This document shows, piece by piece, positions 1 through 8,402 of a stretch of DNA of 64,000 bases. Under the pieces are notes generated by a model. The model was not told the DNA's origin and made no database searches. It worked only from the letters and a program-made list of their open reading frames with translations. The number at the start of each line of letters is the position of its first letter. Positions within the stretch are counted from its first letter, which is position 1. The DNA comes from Brevundimonas sp. (GTDB taxonomy: Bacteria; Pseudomonadota; Alphaproteobacteria; Caulobacterales; Caulobacteraceae), in the NCBI GenBank assembly GCA_027531145.1, contig JAPZRF010000002.1, positions 250,491-314,490 of the forward strand, in the 5' to 3' direction. Position numbers and translations under genes: made by a program.

Positions 1-271
1 GTGCGCGTGGTGCCGCCAATGCGCACAGGACGCCGAAGGTCAGCCCGATCAGGGCCGCCCCGGTCAGGCTGTGGGTATAGGGCATGAAGGTAAGTTCAAA
101 CGGATTGAGCCCCGGCAAGTCGGCATCGGGCCGCCAGCGCTCGATCCCGGCCAGGGAAAGGCCGAAAAAGCCGAAATCCATCGCCTGGACGGCGACGAAG
201 GTCAGGCCCAGCGGCGGGGACCGACGTCCCCCGGCGACCGCCAGGGCCAGTCCATAGTGGCCTACGAACAT
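1..271 (-). CDS. Integral membrane protein, C-terminus outside window
   Basis: Partial gene: 90 codons are open from the ATG at 271 to the window edge. The protein begins MFVGHYGLALA, continues with hydrophobic segments, and contains an FMPYTHSL stretch. This is the pattern I know from a widespread family of multi-pass membrane proteins of unknown function, often loosely called metal-dependent hydrolases or permeases; they share an N-terminal GHY and a central (Y/W)(S/T)HSL motif. The His residues could bind metal, but no activity is established here. The family assignment is from memory of the motif pattern. Confidence 0.6.
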   Translation of the reverse strand, partial: MFVGHYGLALAVAGGRRSPPLGLTFVAVQAMDFGFFGLSLAGIERWRPDADLPGLNPFELTFMPYTHSLTGAALIGLTFGVLCALAAPRA

Positions 272-349
272 GGATCATCCTCGCTGCCGAAGGCCGCTGT
301 CATGGAGCCGCCGCCCCTCCTCGTAGAGGGCGCGACGGCGGATGGGCGG

Positions 350-883
350 TCAGCCGGCGGGTCGGGTCACCCGGCCGCCGAGATTGGCCACCACTTCGCG
401 GGCGTCGAAGGCATTGGGGTCGCCGGCCGGCTTGGGGCCGCGGCCCATCAGGATTTCGGCCGAAGCCTCATAGCGGTCGATCTGGCGGAAGTCGACGTCG
501 CTGCCCCACGGGTCGAACGGCCGCCACGCCCCGCCGTACCAGTAGCGCCAGTAGGGCGACCAGAAGGGGCTGTAGCGCGAGGACAGCGGGTCGGGGGTGG
601 CGACCAGGCGGCTGTCGCGGTCAGTGGCCCGGTTGACCGTGGCGAACCAGTCATAGCCGTCGGCCACGGTCAGTTCGGCGGCGCGCAGCAGCAGGGCCAT
701 CTCGACCTGCTCGCGCGAGGTGACCGAATTGCCGGCAAAGGTGACGCGGTAGCGGTCGCGCTCGAGCCGGGTCTCGCTGTAGCCGCCGGCCCCGCGGGCG
801 TCGGCCGGGCCGTAGGCGGTCGGGGTGGCGCAGGCACCGACCGCGAGGGCGGCGGCGACGGCGGCCAGGGCGAGGGAACGCAT
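350..883 (-). CDS. CC0125/CC1285-type lipoprotein
   Basis: The chosen start is the ATG at 883, preceded by AGGAG at good spacing; an upstream in-frame start at 913 would bury the signal peptide. Residues 1-18 form a lipoprotein signal ending in the lipobox LAVGAC, so the mature protein is expected to be lipid-anchored at its Cys. The body carries RYRVTFAGNSVTSREQVE followed by LLLRAAELT, the signature of the Caulobacterales CC0125/CC1285 lipoprotein family. A central Trp/Tyr/Pro-rich stretch follows. Function is unknown. It is convergent with nothing and probably monocistronic. Confidence 0.75.
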   Translation of the reverse strand: MRSLALAAVAAALAVGACATPTAYGPADARGAGGYSETRLERDRYRVTFAGNSVTSREQVEMALLLRAAELTVADGYDWFATVNRATDRDSRLVATPDPLSSRYSPFWSPYWRYWYGGAWRPFDPWGSDVDFRQIDRYEASAEILMGRGPKPAGDPNAFDAREVVANLGGRVTRPAG

Positions 884-1006
884 TGGCAATACTCCTGGGA
901 AAGCCCCTGTCATCCTCAGACTACCATGCCCAACGGAGGGGCGTCTCGCACTGATCCGTGGCGTCGCGCCCGGTCACAGACGCGTGATCGGGGCCGGGGG
1001 TCCGAA

Positions 1007-1046
1007 CCTCTCCTCCCCCATGGCGGAGCGTATGGGGGAGGAGAGG
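1007..1046. repeat. Intergenic palindrome, type A
   Basis: Perfect 15-bp arms CCTCTCCTCCCCCAT and ATGGGGGAGGAGAGG flank a 10-nt loop. Related palindromes with the same CTCCTCCCCC core lie at 17929-17960 and 24537-24562, always just after genes. It behaves like a REP-type element or a T-less terminator. Confidence 0.75.
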
Positions 1047-1049
1047 CCC

Positions 1050-1290
1050 TCAGGCCGGCGGCGACGCCGCGGCGTTGGCGCGGATCTCGGCTTCCAGTTC
1101 CGGCCCGGCGGCGGCGGTCCCGGCGAGCGCCTTCAGGTCCATGGTGGCCGCATCGTGGCCGCCACCTGGATCCCGGTCTCCGCGTCGCTCCCGGGTCCGC
1201 CGGCGTCGATGGCGCGCTCCAGCGCGCTGGGCTGGTAGCCCGGCAGGGTGTGGCGGGTCTCGACCGGCCGCTCCTGGGCGACCGCCGGAG
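1050..1290 (-). pseudogene. Possible frameshifted remnant of a small secreted protein
   Basis: Directly after the stop of the 1297-1752 gene, the minus strand reads KLIAAPAVAQERPVETRHTL and continues as protein-like sequence to about 1170. It then runs into a TGA, but a one-base shift lets it continue as DAATMDLKALAG to a stop at 1050. LIAAPAVAQ looks like the end of a Sec signal peptide, yet no start codon precedes it. I read this as a decayed small exported protein, perhaps a duplicate of its neighbour. This is weak evidence, based only on reading frames. Confidence 0.3.
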
Positions 1291-1296
1291 CGGCGA

Positions 1297-1752
1297 TCAG
1301 TTTGCGGGCGTGGCCGGGGCCGGGGCGGTGGCCGCCTGCTCGACCTGGGCGCGGACCATGGCCGGGACGCCGCGGATCTGGGTCAGAGTGGCGGCGATGC
1401 CGTTGCGCATGGCCGTCTGCTGGTCGGCCGGGATGCTGGCCAGCTGGCTGTCGGCGAAAGTCTGCAGCTCCGCGGCGAAGGCGTCGGCCTCGGGCTGGTA
1501 GCGCGTCACGATGGCGTCCAGCGCGGCGTCGCGGCGGGCGGTGTCGGCACCGGCGGCCTCGACGGCGGCACCCATCTCCTCGGCCATGCGCTCGATGCTG
1601 GCCTCGAAGGCCTCGGCGCGGGCCTCGAAGGCGGCCTCGGTGTCGGAGTCCGGCGCAGCCGGGGACGCCGGCGCGTCCTGGGTGAGGGCGAACGCCGGGG
1701 CGGCGGCCAGGGTGGCGGCGGCCGCGGCGACGGCGATGAGGGTCAGGCGCAT
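1297..1752 (-). CDS. Small exported protein of unknown function
   Basis: 151 residues with an N-terminal Sec signal peptide (about residues 1-22, MRLTLIAVAAAAATLAAAPAFA). The mature part is acidic, Ala-rich and probably helical: a repeated pattern of Glu/Ala residues between positions 35 and 75 suggests a coiled coil. It ends in an Ala/Pro-rich tail. The protein should be periplasmic. I do not recognise a domain. A frame-broken remnant with its own signal-peptide-like stretch follows immediately downstream. Upstream it is separated by about 75 bp from the end of argG. Confidence 0.6.
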   Translation of the reverse strand: MRLTLIAVAAAAATLAAAPAFALTQDAPASPAAPDSDTEAAFEARAEAFEASIERMAEEMGAAVEAAGADTARRDAALDAIVTRYQPEADAFAAELQTFADSQLASIPADQQTAMRNGIAATLTQIRGVPAMVRAQVEQAATAPAPATPAN

Positions 1753-1827
1753 GGTCGAACTCCGTTCGTCTTCCGGAGTGGCCCCTGCGCCCGACCTCCC
1801 GTCAGGCCAAGTGAATACTCGGTAAGG

Positions 1828-3054
1828 TCAGCCGCGGCGGTCGCGGCGGGCCAGCACGCGGAGCCTGAGGGCGTTCAGCTTGATGAAGCCCTCGGCGTCG
1901 CGGTGGTCATAGGCCACGGCGCCCTCCTCGAAGGTCACAAGCTCCTGGTCGTACAGGCTCTGCGGGCTCTGGCGGCCGATCACCGTGACATTGCCCTTGT
2001 AGAGCTTGACCCGGACCACGCCCTCGACCCGCTCCTGGCTCCGGTCGATGGCCGCCTGCAGCATCTCGCGTTCGGGCGAGAACCAGAAGCCGTTGTAGAT
2101 CAGCTGGGCGTACTTCACCGCCAGCTCGTCCTTCAGGTGCATGGCCCCGCGGTCCAGGGTGATGGACTCGATGCCCCGGTGCGCCGCCAGCAGGATGGTC
2201 CCGCCCGGGGTCTCGTAGACGCCGCGGGACTTCATGCCGACGAAGCGGTTCTCGACCAGGTCGAGGCGGCCGACACCGTTGTCGTGGCCCAGCTGGTTCA
2301 GCCGGGTCAGCAGCTCGGCCGGCGACAGGCGCTGGCCGTCGATCGACACCGCGTCGCCCGTCTCGAACCCGATCTCGACCACGGTGGCCGCGTCGGGCGC
2401 ATCTTCCGGGCTGATGGTGCGCTGGTGCACGAACTCGGGGGCCTCGACCGCCGGGTCCTCCAGCACCTTCCCCTCGGAGGAGGAGTGGAGCAGGTTGGCG
2501 TCGACGCTGAACGGGGCGTCGCCGCGCTTGTCCCTGGCGATCGGGATCTGGTGCTGTTCGGCGAAGGCCAGCAGGGCCTCGCGGCTGCGGAACTCCCACT
2601 CGCGCCAAGGGGCGATGACGCGGATGTCGGGCTCCAGCGCATAATAGCCCAGCTCGAAACGGACCTGGTCGTTGCCCTTGCCGGTGGCCCCGTGACAGAC
2701 GGCGTCGGCACCGACCTGGCGGGCGATCTCGATCTGGCGCCTGGCGATCAGCGGCCGGGCGATCGAGGTGCCGAGCAGATACTGGCCCTCATAGAGGGTG
2801 TTGGCCCGGAACATCGGGAAGACGAAGTCCCGCACGAACTCCTCGCGCAGGTCGTCGATGAAGATGTTCTCCGGCTTGATGCCGAGCTTCAGCGCCTTCT
2901 CGCGGGCCGGTTCCAGCTCCTCGCCCTGGCCGAGGTCGGCGGTGAAGGTGATCACCTCCGCGCCGTACTCGGTCTGCAGCCACTTGAGGATGATCGAGGT
3001 GTCCAGCCCGCCGGAATAGGCGAGCACGACCTTCTTCGGGGCGGGCAGGGTCAT
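1828..3054 (-). CDS. argG: Argininosuccinate synthase
   Basis: Cytosolic enzyme of arginine biosynthesis that joins citrulline and aspartate using ATP. The 408-residue product has the expected length. The N-type ATP pyrophosphatase loop AYSGGLDTS is at residues 12-20, followed by the family landmarks [18 protein letters not shown] and [14 protein letters not shown], the citrulline/aspartate-binding region. The start ATG at 3054 is the only one that preserves the short leader before the P-loop. It is transcribed away from htpX with about 90 bp between them. argH is not in the window, so the arginine genes are scattered. Confidence 0.97.
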   Translation of the reverse strand: MTLPAPKKVVLAYSGGLDTSIILKWLQTEYGAEVITFTADLGQGEELEPAREKALKLGIKPENIFIDDLREEFVRDFVFPMFRANTLYEGQYLLGTSIARPLIARRQIEIARQVGADAVCHGATGKGNDQVRFELGYYALEPDIRVIAPWREWEFRSREALLAFAEQHQIPIARDKRGDAPFSVDANLLHSSSEGKVLEDPAVEAPEFVHQRTISPEDAPDAATVVEIGFETGDAVSIDGQRLSPAELLTRLNQLGHDNGVGRLDLVENRFVGMKSRGVYETPGGTILLAAHRGIESITLDRGAMHLKDELAVKYAQLIYNGFWFSPEREMLQAAIDRSQERVEGVVRVKLYKGNVTVIGRQSPQSLYDQELVTFEEGAVAYDHRDAEGFIKLNALRLRVLARRDRRG

Positions 3055-3144
3055 GGGCGGGGTCCTTGCAGAGGCGCGGGGAGGCGTCGCGCGCGCTTAA
3101 AGGGCCAACGGTGTCAGGTTGCAAGGGCGGGATGGTGCCGGGCT

Positions 3145-4116
3145 TCAGCCCCACGGGCCACGCGGGGCTCCGGCGGACTGCCGCTGGTGCGCCGGGGCGT
3201 CGGTGACGGGGACGGCGCTTCGAGCCGGGGCGGTCGCCGCAGCCGGGGCGGCGCGTGCGGAGACGCCCATCTTCACCGCCAGATCCATCAGGGCGCGGAT
3301 GCGGTTGCCGGTGGCCGGGTGGGTCGAGAACAGGTTGTCGGCCCCGCGCCCCGCCAGCGGGTTGATGATGAACAGCTGGCCGGAGGCCGGATTGCGCTCG
3401 GCCGTCGGATTCAGGATGCGGCGCGACCAGGCGTCGATCTTCTCCAACGCCGCGGCCAGGGCGTGCGGGTCCCGGGCGATCTCGGCACCGACGCGGTCGG
3501 CCTCGTACTCGCGCGCCCGGCTGATGGCCATCTGCACCAGGGCGGCGGCCATGGGGGCGAGGATCATCAGGGCGATCGTGCCGATCATGCCGCCGGGCCG
3601 GTCGCGGTCGCCGCCGAAGAACATGGCGAAGTTGGCCAAGGCCGAGATGGCACCGGCCACGGTGGCGGTGACGGTCATCACCAGGGTGTCGCGGTTCTTC
3701 ACATGGGCCAGCTCGTGCGCCATCACCCCGCGGATCTCCTCTCGGGTCAGCATGTCGAGCAGGCCGGTGGTGGCGCAGACCGCCGCGTTCTCCGGGTTGC
3801 GGCCGGTGGCGAAGGCGTTGGGCTGGTCGTTGGGGATGATGGCGATGGTCGGGACCGGCATGCCGGCGCGGGTCGCCATCTCGCGCACATCGGCGACATA
3901 GGTGCGGACCACGGCGTTGGGATGGCTCTCGTCCACCGGCTGCGCCTTGTACATTCGAAGCACGATCTTGTCGGCGTTCCAGTAGGTGAAAAGGTTCATG
4001 CCTCCGGCCAGGGCCACGGCGATCAGCATTCCCGGCCCTTTGCCGATCATGTAGCCGACGCCGGCGAAAAGCGCCGTCAGCGCCGCCAGCAGCATGAAGG
4101 TTTTCAGATGGTTCAT
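3145..4116 (-). CDS. htpX: Membrane zinc metalloprotease HtpX (M48B)
   Basis: Inner-membrane protease that removes misfolded membrane proteins, cooperating with FtsH. The protein starts [22 protein letters not shown], a first transmembrane segment, followed by a second hydrophobic stretch ([18 protein letters not shown]). The zinc site [10 protein letters not shown] lies near residue 134 with the downstream EYEADR glutamate ligand. Two more hydrophobic segments ([15 protein letters not shown] and [19 protein letters not shown]) separate them. The C-terminal Ala/Pro-rich tail of about 40 residues is longer than in E. coli HtpX. Heat-shock control is usual in the family, but I see no clear promoter here. 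Confidence 0.95.
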   Translation of the reverse strand: MNHLKTFMLLAALTALFAGVGYMIGKGPGMLIAVALAGGMNLFTYWNADKIVLRMYKAQPVDESHPNAVVRTYVADVREMATRAGMPVPTIAIIPNDQPNAFATGRNPENAAVCATTGLLDMLTREEIRGVMAHELAHVKNRDTLVMTVTATVAGAISALANFAMFFGGDRDRPGGMIGTIALMILAPMAAALVQMAISRAREYEADRVGAEIARDPHALAAALEKIDAWSRRILNPTAERNPASGQLFIINPLAGRGADNLFSTHPATGNRIRALMDLAVKMGVSARAAPAAATAPARSAVPVTDAPAHQRQSAGAPRGPWG

Positions 4117-4199
4117 CGCAGGTTACCCAGCCGCATGGCCCCCGTTCTCTCGAAAGGCTATGTGCTGAAGTGTCCGAAGTATCTCAAGGGTGCCCGCCT

Positions 4200-4448
4200 G
4201 TGACCGAACAGCCTACCTGTGAGCCTGGCACGGGGGGTGTGGAGACGCCGCGCCACAACGACGGTGTGCCGCATGCCACGCCCGAGCGGCCGATCAGCAC
4301 CGTCGCCCGTCAGGCGCTGGAGGAGGCCGCCGCCCGGCGCGCCGCCGCCGCCGCCGCCGTGCTGCCGCCCGAGGACGGCGGCCCGCGCGGCCCTGAGCCG
4401 ACCCGCTACGGCGACTGGGAGAAGAAGGGGCTGGCTGTCGACTTCTGA
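4200..4448 (+). CDS. DUF1674 / SDHAF4-like succinate dehydrogenase assembly factor
   Basis: Small soluble protein whose C-terminal half, GGPRGPEPTRYGDWEKKGLAVDF, is the DUF1674 signature shared with eukaryotic SDHAF4, which binds the flavinylated succinate dehydrogenase subunit A during complex II assembly. It is preceded by RPISTVARQALEEAAARRAA, also typical. The start is ambiguous: GTG at 4200 has a CAAGGG purine stretch upstream, while an in-frame GTG at 4170 would add ten residues. The sdh genes are not in the window. The gene is divergent from htpX. Confidence 0.8.
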   Translation: MTEQPTCEPGTGGVETPRHNDGVPHATPERPISTVARQALEEAAARRAAAAAAVLPPEDGGPRGPEPTRYGDWEKKGLAVDF

Positions 4449-4509
4449 GCGATCGCGAATCCCGCGTCTCGCCGCGCGCGAGAAAACCGAAGCGGCCGCC
4501 GCGGAAAGG

Positions 4510-4525
4510 GTTAACCTGCGTTAAC
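4510..4525. promoter_or_regulatory. Double TTAAC motif, possible CtrA-like site
   Basis: Two GTTAAC palindromes (4510-4515 and 4520-4525) lie about 20 bp upstream of the next ATG. Caulobacter CtrA binds TTAA-N7-TTAA. Here the spacing is N6, so the match is imperfect. Confidence 0.35.
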
Positions 4526-4545
4526 TTCTGACGCTGGAGGTCCGT

Positions 4546-5139
4546 ATGCGCCGCGCCCTGACCCGTCTGTTCGCCACGTCCGCCCCCGCACCCCTCGCGG
4601 CCCTCGCGGCCCTGCTGGTCGCGGGATCGCCCGCCGCCGCCCAGCACGGTGGCTACGGCTATGCTCCGCCGCCGCCCGCGCCGGCCTATGCGGCGGCCCA
4701 GGGCTTCGGCCGCGCCAGAACCTGGCTGTACGGTTATGGCGGGGTCGGGACGGTGCCGGCGCATGGACCTGTTTACTGGCCGGTTTATGGCCAGGGGTAC
4801 GGCTACAGCCACGATAACCGCTACGACTACAGCTACGCCTACAGCCCGCCGCCAGGCCACGGCTACGGGCGGCTCGCGCCCGACTGCGGCGGGCGCTACG
4901 GCTATTCGCCCTGCGGGCAGGCCTACGGCGGTGCCTACAGCCACGGTCATGGCTATCACGGGGGCAATGTCCGAGGTGATTACGGCCGGCCAGCGCGGGG
5001 CTATCGCGACCGCGACGGCTATCATGACGATCGGCCGCCGGCCTATGGCCGCGTCCACGGCGGCTACAGCTGGAGCGAGCACGGCCGGCGCGACACCGGC
5101 CATGGCTGCGAGTGCCCGCCCGTTCCGCTCTACGATTGA
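4546..5139 (+). CDS. Secreted Gly/Tyr/His-rich low-complexity protein
   Basis: 197 residues with a Sec signal peptide (residues 1 to about 32, ending GSPAAAQ) preceded by GGAGG at 4536. The mature protein is almost entirely low-complexity: GYGY, YGGAYSHGHGYHGG and RDRDGYHDDR segments, with two cysteine pairs (CGGRYGYSPC and CECPP near the C-terminus). Such Gly/Tyr proteins are usually periplasmic or surface-exposed, and the many His and Asp residues could bind metal, but no function can be assigned. Its 3' end overlaps the 3' end of pyrF by 10 bp on the opposite strand. Confidence 0.7.
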   Translation: MRRALTRLFATSAPAPLAALAALLVAGSPAAAQHGGYGYAPPPPAPAYAAAQGFGRARTWLYGYGGVGTVPAHGPVYWPVYGQGYGYSHDNRYDYSYAYSPPPGHGYGRLAPDCGGRYGYSPCGQAYGGAYSHGHGYHGGNVRGDYGRPARGYRDRDGYHDDRPPAYGRVHGGYSWSEHGRRDTGHGCECPPVPLYD

Positions 5140-5840
5140 ACCTCGGCCATCTCGGCGACGATAGCCCGGGCGGCGGCGGCCGGATCGGGCGCGCCGAGGA
5201 TCGGGCGGGCCACCACCAGATGGGTGGCACCGGCGGCCAGGGCCGCGGCGGGCGTGGCCACGCGCTGCTGGTCTCCGGGCTCGGCCCCGGCCGGGCGCAC
5301 CCCCGGGGTGACGATCAGCAGCCCGGGCCGGCCCAGTTCGACGGCGATCTCGCGCACCCGCGCCGCTTCCAGCGGGCTGGACACCACCCCGTCGACGCCG
5401 CAGGCGACAGCCTGGCGCACGCGCTGCTCCACCAGCAAGGCGGCCGGGGCGCTGTAGCCGATCGCCACCAGGTCGGCGTCGGACAGGCTGGTCATGACGG
5501 TGACGGCGAGGATTCGGGTCGGCCGGTCGCCGCGACCGGCCACGGCGGCGTGCATCACCTGCGGCTCGGCGTGCACGGTGAGCAGGTCGCAGCCGCCCTC
5601 GGCCACCGACCGGGCCGCGCCCTCCACCTGGGCACCGATGTCGTGCAGCTTCCAGTCCTGGAACACCGACTTGCCAGCGGCGCGCAGGGCGTGGGCCAGC
5701 TCGACCCCGCCGGGCCGGGCCAGCAGGGTGAGGCCGATCTTGTAGGCGCTGACCGTGTCGCCGAGGCTCGCCACCATGGCCTTCGCTGCCGCCACAGTCG
5801 GCAGGTCGAGGCCTACGATCAGACGGGCGTCAGCGGTCAT
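5130..5840 (-). CDS. pyrF: Orotidine 5'-phosphate decarboxylase
   Basis: Final step of de novo UMP synthesis, a cytosolic (beta/alpha)8 barrel. The start chosen is the ATG at 5840, giving MTADARLIVGLDLPT; an upstream in-frame start at 5855 adds five residues without family support. Key motifs are visible: YKIGLTLL (substrate lysine strand), VFQDWKLHDIG (catalytic KxxD-H motif, written DWKLHDIG here), LTVHAEP, and VVARPILGAPDP, the C-terminal phosphate-binding loop. Length is about 236 residues, normal for the family. It is convergent with the Gly/Tyr-rich gene. Confidence 0.95.
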   Translation of the reverse strand: MTADARLIVGLDLPTVAAAKAMVASLGDTVSAYKIGLTLLARPGGVELAHALRAAGKSVFQDWKLHDIGAQVEGAARSVAEGGCDLLTVHAEPQVMHAAVAGRGDRPTRILAVTVMTSLSDADLVAIGYSAPAALLVEQRVRQAVACGVDGVVSSPLEAARVREIAVELGRPGLLIVTPGVRPAGAEPGDQQRVATPAAALAAGATHLVVARPILGAPDPAAAARAIVAEMAEVQS

Positions 5841-5902
5841 CGACGGGCTCCTCAACTCGCGATAGGGAAGGGGCGGGTGCCGAAGGGCAGCGGGAGCGAG
5901 GC

Positions 5903-6601
5903 ATGGACGCGGTCGATCTGGGGGTCAACCTGTTCGTGGCGCTCTTCGCGCTCGTCGATCCGATCGGCAATGTCCCGATCTTCGCGGCGGCGACGGCCGG
6001 AGCGACCCTCAGCCAAAGGCTCAACGTCTCGGCGATGATCTGCCTGTTCATCGTCGCCTTCCTCGCCTTCTTCTTCTTCACCGGCCTGTGGCTGCTGCAG
6101 TTCTTCGGCATCTCGCTGGCGGCCTTCCGCATCGCCGGCGGCATCCTGCTGCTGCTGCTGGGCCTCGACATGGCCCGCGAGGACTTCCTCAAGATCTTCG
6201 CCGACGCTGATGCGGCCAAGGATCTCGGTGATGTGCGCGGCTACGCGCGGCGGCGCTTCCAGCGGTTGATCGTGCCGTTCGCCATGCCGCTGCTGATCGG
6301 CCCGGGGGCGATCTCGACGGTGATCATCCAGGCCGGGGAGGCCCAGGCCATCGGCCCGGCGGGGACTTTGGCCGGCATGATCGCCATCGTCGGGGCGGGC
6401 GCCGCCACCTTCATCTGCTTCGGCCTGACGGGTCCGATCAGCCGCCTGCTGGGCGAGGTCGGCATGGCCATCGTGGTGCGGGTTCTGGGCCTGATCCTGT
6501 GCGCCCTGGCCATCCAGTTCATCCTCGCCGGCCTCGGCGAGGCCATCCCCGGCATGATCAGCGCCGGCGTCACCACCCCTTACCCCGGCAAGGGCCACTG
6601 A
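5903..6601 (+). CDS. MarC-family integral membrane protein
   Basis: Six-transmembrane protein of the MarC (UPF0056) family. It opens with LFVALFALVDPIGNVPIF, the family's first helix with its DPIGN motif. FRIAGGILLLLLGLDM is in the middle, and PFAMPLLIGPGAISTVI carries the conserved second PxxxGPGAI motif mirrored from the first repeat. Length 232 is typical. MarC proteins were first linked to multiple antibiotic resistance, but this role is not supported and the transported substrate is unknown. The gene starts 62 bp from pyrF and diverges from it, so the two may share a control region. Confidence 0.9.
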   Translation: MDAVDLGVNLFVALFALVDPIGNVPIFAAATAGATLSQRLNVSAMICLFIVAFLAFFFFTGLWLLQFFGISLAAFRIAGGILLLLLGLDMAREDFLKIFADADAAKDLGDVRGYARRRFQRLIVPFAMPLLIGPGAISTVIIQAGEAQAIGPAGTLAGMIAIVGAGAATFICFGLTGPISRLLGEVGMAIVVRVLGLILCALAIQFILAGLGEAIPGMISAGVTTPYPGKGH

Positions 6602-6636
6602 CGGGGGAGGAATGAGGCGCGCAGCCCGCGCGTCGC

Positions 6637-6769
6637 CGTTGTGTCCCCCGTGTCTTTCTCCGTGCTCTTTGTGATGAACCCGCCACAGCGCAACGGCTGC
6701 CCGGCGTCGGCGCGGACACCCCTCATCCGTCCTGCTCCGCAGGACACCTTCTCCCGCAAGGGGAGAAGG
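6637..6769 (+). repeat. Composite interspersed intergenic repeat, copy 1
   Basis: A 133-bp segment that recurs in the same order at 18020-18153. Both copies open with CGTTGTGTC, run through a GTGATGAAC or ATGATGAAC stretch, then CACCCCTCATCCGTC, a small hairpin (TCCTGCTCCGCAGGA here) and CTTCTCCCGCAAGGGGAGAAG. The last part is a stable stem (CTTCTCCC and GGGAGAAG). The element occupies the marC-ccmC gap. Confidence 0.75.
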
Positions 6770-6833
6770 AAGACTCCCGCCCCGCGGCGGCGATGCGCTT
6801 GCGGGGCGGGCCGGGGGCGACTAAGCCGCGGCC

Positions 6834-7556
6834 ATGTTCGGTCTGGCCAATCCCGAGCGCTTCATGCGCTTCACCCGCCGGCTGGTGATCCCGCTGTGGA
6901 TCGCCGCGGCGGCGCTGCTGGCGGTGGGGACCTGGCTCGCCTTCGCCGCGCCCGAGGACTACCAGCAGGGCGACACGGTGCGGATCATGTTCGTGCATGT
7001 GCCGGCCGCCTCGGTCGGGCTGGGCATTTATGCAGCGCTGGGCGTGTCCAGCTTCTTCGCCCTGGTGTTCCGCCATCCGCTGGCGGATGCGGCGGCGCGG
7101 GCCGCGGCCCTGCCGGGGGCGGTCTATACGGGCCTGGCCCTGGTCACCGGCGCGGTCTGGGGCAAGCCGATGTGGGGTGCCTGGTGGGTGTGGGGCGACG
7201 CCCGGCTGATGTCGGTCCTGGTATTGTTCCTGATCTATCTCGGCTACATGGCCCTGCGCGCGGCCATCGAGGACGAGGCGCGGGCCGCCCGGGCGGCGGC
7301 GGTGCTGGGCCTCGTCGGGCTGATCAACCTGCCGATCGTGCGCTTCTCGGTGGACTGGTGGAACACCCTGCACCAGCCGGCCTCGCTGCTGCGCGCCGAC
7401 GGCCCGGCCATGACCGGCGCCTTCCTGTGGCCGCTGCTGACCATGATAGCAGCCTATGCCGTGCTGTTCCTCGCCGTCTGGCTGACGGCGATCCGCACCG
7501 AGGTGACGCGCCGCCGGGTCGTGGCCCTGCGCGCCCGCGCCGCCTGGCGCGCCTGA
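6834..7556 (+). CDS. ccmC: Heme exporter / holo-CcmE release protein CcmC
   Basis: Inner-membrane protein that presents heme to CcmE for cytochrome c maturation (System I). Six hydrophobic segments are visible. The two axial heme ligands are expected at His55 (in IMFVHVPAAS) and His180 (in WWNTLHQPAS). The tryptophan-rich heme-handling motif is present at residues 114-124, but with a glycine inserted before the aspartate: WGAWWVWGDAR, where I expect WGxWWxWDxR. The codon GGC is plain in the DNA. ccmD and ccmG follow directly, so this is the 3' part of a ccm operon; ccmA and ccmB are not adjacent. Confidence 0.93.
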   Translation: MFGLANPERFMRFTRRLVIPLWIAAAALLAVGTWLAFAAPEDYQQGDTVRIMFVHVPAASVGLGIYAALGVSSFFALVFRHPLADAAARAAALPGAVYTGLALVTGAVWGKPMWGAWWVWGDARLMSVLVLFLIYLGYMALRAAIEDEARAARAAAVLGLVGLINLPIVRFSVDWWNTLHQPASLLRADGPAMTGAFLWPLLTMIAAYAVLFLAVWLTAIRTEVTRRRVVALRARAAWRA

Positions 7557-7569
7557 GGGGAGGCGACGA

Positions 7570-7746
7570 ATGCTGGACTTCGACATGAGCCCCTACGGCC
7601 CCTACGTCTGGTCCGCCTGGGCGGTCAGCGCCCTGGCCCTGGCCGGGGTCGTCGCCCTCACGGTCGCCGCCGCGCGCCGCTGGTGCCGGGCCCTTGAGGA
7701 GGCCGAGGCCGAGGTGGGCCGCGCGGGCCCGGAGGGCGACGCGTGA
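7570..7746 (+). CDS. ccmD: Heme exporter protein CcmD
   Basis: A 58-residue gene, MLDFDMSPYGPYVWSAWAV at its start. It has one transmembrane helix (about residues 13-36, ALALAGVVALTVAAARR) and an acidic cytoplasmic tail rich in Glu/Ala. This is the classic CcmD layout: a small tether that helps release holo-CcmE from the CcmABC complex. The GPYVWxAWA sequence before the helix is the family's conserved spot. It lies 13 bp after ccmC, and its stop codon overlaps the GTG start of ccmG (GTGA), implying translational coupling. Confidence 0.9.
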   Translation: MLDFDMSPYGPYVWSAWAVSALALAGVVALTVAAARRWCRALEEAEAEVGRAGPEGDA

Positions 7747-8282
7747 GCCGCTGGCTGTCCGTCATCCCGCTGGTGGTGCTGGCCCTGCTGGCGGCCCTGT
7801 TCGTCGGCTGGTCGCTGCGCCGCGACCCGGTCTACCGGCCTGACGCCCTGGTCGGTCAGCCGATCCCCGAGACAGTGCTGCCGCGGCTGGTCCCCGACGC
7901 CCCGGCGGACGCCCCGCCGGAGGTGCTGGACCTGAAGACCGCCGGGCTGGGCAAGCCGATGATCCTCAATGTCTTCGCCAGCTGGTGCGCGCCGTGCCGG
8001 GTCGAGCATCCGCGCCTGCTGGAGCTGCAGGCGCAAGGCATCCATGTGGTCGGGGTCGCCTACAAGGACGACCCGGCCGCGACCCGCGCCTTCCTCGAGG
8101 AGCTGGGAGATCCCTATGCGCTGGTGCTGGTCGACCGCGACGGCCGGGCCGGGCTGGACCTGGGCATCTCAGGCGTGCCGGAGACCTACGCCGTCGATGC
8201 CCAGGGCATCATCGTCGCCAAGCACGCCGGATCGCTGCTGACCGACGCGGAGGTCGAGCGCCTGACCTCGGCGCTACGGTAG
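7743..8282 (+). CDS. ccmG: Thiol:disulfide interchange protein CcmG/DsbE
   Basis: Periplasmic, membrane-anchored thioredoxin-fold reductant that keeps apocytochrome c and CcmH thiols reduced. An N-terminal anchor (SVIPLVVLALLAALFVGW) precedes the thioredoxin domain. The active site is FASWCAPCRVEHP, a WCxPC motif, and the cis-proline loop is GVPETY. The GTG start at 7743 overlaps the ccmD stop. Length 179 matches the family. No further ccm gene follows; the next 150 bp hold a GC hairpin (8307-8325). Confidence 0.94.
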   Translation: MSRWLSVIPLVVLALLAALFVGWSLRRDPVYRPDALVGQPIPETVLPRLVPDAPADAPPEVLDLKTAGLGKPMILNVFASWCAPCRVEHPRLLELQAQGIHVVGVAYKDDPAATRAFLEELGDPYALVLVDRDGRAGLDLGISGVPETYAVDAQGIIVAKHAGSLLTDAEVERLTSALR

Positions 8283-8306
8283 GGCGCGACTCCCCAACTC
8301 CGCTAC

Positions 8307-8325
8307 CCCCGGGACAAGCCCGGGG
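8307..8325. terminator. GC-rich hairpin after ccmG
   Basis: CCCCGGG, loop ACAAG, CCCGGGG, located 25 bp after the ccmG stop. It has no T-tract, so it may be a weak terminator, an mRNA 3' end stabiliser or an intergenic repeat. Confidence 0.4.
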
Positions 8326-8402
8326 CTGACGACATGGGGGTTGGACGCGATTTTGGCCCGGGTTCGGGCGTTCATGCACAGGGGCGAGGCCCGGCCGCGC
8401 CG

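Noticed and set aside
1075..4203. Very long plus-strand open frame opposite argG and htpX
   Set aside because: It reads antisense to two clear genes, and its translation is the low-complexity Gly/Arg/His type produced by GC-rich antisense codons.
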